A DNA stretch of 64,000 nucleotides, from the NCBI RefSeq assembly GCF_000828715.1, contig NZ_AP014583.1:124001-188000 (forward strand), read 5' to 3'. The notes beneath the pieces were generated by a model that saw only the letters and a list, made by a program, of their open reading frames with translations, made no database searches and was not told where the DNA came from. This document shows positions 63,229 to 64,000 of this stretch, one piece after another. This stretch comes from Winogradskyella sp. PG-2 (GTDB lineage Bacteria; Bacteroidota; Bacteroidia; Flavobacteriales; Flavobacteriaceae). Each line of letters starts with the position of its first letter. Position 1 is the stretch's first letter. A program made the position numbers and the translations under genes.

Positions 63229-63903
63229 ATGAAACATATCAACATAGCATTAATTTTCGCAGGACTTTTATTTTCTTGCAATTCTACAGACAAAACTAAA
63301 ACAGATGAATCCTCTGCTACAGAAACAAAAGCCGAAATAGCTCCAACAGACAACAATATAGAATTTAAAACTATCGAGACAGATGAAGCCTTAATTGCAA
63401 CTGCATTAATGGCCGCACCAGAAGAAAGCAGATTAGGATGTAAAGTTATTGGTTATAATATGGCTGGTGAGTTTGTAACATTAAAAGAAGGAGATAACGA
63501 ATTTATTGTCCTTGCAGATGATCCTAATAAAAAAGGTTTCAGTGCTGCATGTTATCATAAAGACTTGGATCCTTTTATGGCAAGAGGACGCGCTTTAAAA
63601 GGAGAAGGAAAGAAGCATCAAGAAATTTTTGACATCCGAGAGGCAGAAGTAAAATCAGGTCAGCTTAAATTGCCAAGTGGTTTAACCATGCACATTTACT
63701 ATGGTACAAAAGCAATGTATAACCCAGAAACTTCAAAAGTAGATGAAGCTAGGCTGCGCTATGTAGTATACATGCCATATGCAACATCAGAATCTACAGG
63801 TCTATCAGAGGCACCAGTAGCTTCAAATCATCCTTGGATTATGAATCCTGGAACTCATAGAGCACATATTATGATTTCACCTTTACCAGAGGGTAGCAAG
63901 TAA
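63229..63903 (+). CDS. Conserved lipoprotein of unknown function
   Basis: 224 residues with a type II signal peptide (lipobox LFSC, Cys17), then a Thr/Glu-rich linker (about 18-45) and a globular domain from about 50. The domain has two cysteines (LGCKVIGYN and AACYHKD, likely a disulfide or metal pair), a long charged helix (GRALKGEGKKHQEIFDIREAEV) and a C-terminal HPWIMNPGTHRAHIMI segment with several His. No family name is recognised; the Cys/His pattern suggests metal or redox contact, which is inference. Confidence 0.65.
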   Translation: MKHINIALIFAGLLFSCNSTDKTKTDESSATETKAEIAPTDNNIEFKTIETDEALIATALMAAPEESRLGCKVIGYNMAGEFVTLKEGDNEFIVLADDPNKKGFSAACYHKDLDPFMARGRALKGEGKKHQEIFDIREAEVKSGQLKLPSGLTMHIYYGTKAMYNPETSKVDEARLRYVVYMPYATSESTGLSEAPVASNHPWIMNPGTHRAHIMISPLPEGSK

Positions 63904-63988
63904 TTTACAAAAACTATTTCTTAATACTAATATTAATTGAAAAAAGTCATTCGATTACTTTAACAACTTAAATTTAATTATGTCGAAT

Positions 63989-63996
63989 TAGCTTTG
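63989..63996 (+). promoter_or_regulatory. -7 promoter element at the window end
   Basis: TAGCTTTG is an exact TAnnTTTG match. No -33 TTG is seen at the usual distance. It probably serves a gene beginning beyond the window. Confidence 0.3.
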
Positions 63997-64000
63997 CACA

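Overview
The window is AT-rich, gene-dense DNA from a member of the Bacteroidota, most likely a marine-type Flavobacteriaceae species. This rests on Bacteroidota-type promoter elements (a -33 TTG and a -7 TAnnTTTG), many lipoproteins, a PorV-like outer-membrane protein of the type IX secretion family, a DUF4105/Lnb-type protein, a SecA of about 1,118 residues without the usual C-terminal zinc motif, and a dispersed palindrome of the GTCATCCT/AGGATC kind common in this phylum. No rRNA, tRNA, CRISPR array or IS element was seen, and no gene-free stretch exceeds 300 bases.

Bases 1-21,004 are mostly housekeeping. They hold riboflavin synthesis (ribH) with a membrane TPR protein, then recF, a small lipoprotein, a DUF721/DciA-like protein and a methyltransferase. 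Next come a penicillin-acylase-family hydrolase, a short accessory stretch (6,900-9,050) with an integron-cassette-like lipoprotein gene and a very small ABC module, a TPR lipoprotein, a cyclophilin-FKBP fusion and recQ. The run kdsD-tatC-AhpD-like-lptB links Kdo synthesis, Tat export and LPS transport. TerC, pssA, a PorV2-like protein and a DUF4105/Lnb-like protein follow.

Bases 21,005-54,315 are one continuous minus-strand surface-polysaccharide locus of 29 genes, read from about 54.3 kb down to 21.0 kb. A near-consensus promoter sits at 54,338-54,366 and a second candidate lies inside the locus at 48,064-48,092. The locus starts with a Wza-like export lipoprotein and a Wzc-like tyrosine kinase with a Tyr-Gly repeat tail. 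It continues with a short priming sugar transferase, a TviB/TviC-like pair (UDP-HexNAc to uronate) and another epimerase. A Wzm/Wzt ABC exporter, an acetyltransferase, two methyltransferases and an epimerase follow. The remainder holds eight recognisable glycosyltransferases, a NeuA/NeuB/NeuC sialic-acid set with an acetyltransferase, an MBOAT plus SGNH-like O-acylation pair, one unassigned GT-B-like protein, a sulfotransferase, an O-antigen ligase/polymerase-like protein and a second, full-length WcaJ-type priming transferase. The product is inferred to be an acidic glycan carrying a nonulosonic acid and possibly sulfate, acyl and methyl groups.

Bases 54,327-64,000 return to plus-strand core genes: an ABC-F/Uup protein, a methyltransferase, a LolD/MacB-type ATPase, a membrane protein, a PduO-type cobalamin adenosyltransferase, a DUF2795 protein, secA and a lipoprotein. 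No single element can be called a proven new system. The best candidates for a closer look are the cassette-like element at about 7.0-7.6 kb, the composite polysaccharide locus with its sialic-acid/O-acylation core, and the minimal ABC module at 8.07-9.03 kb.
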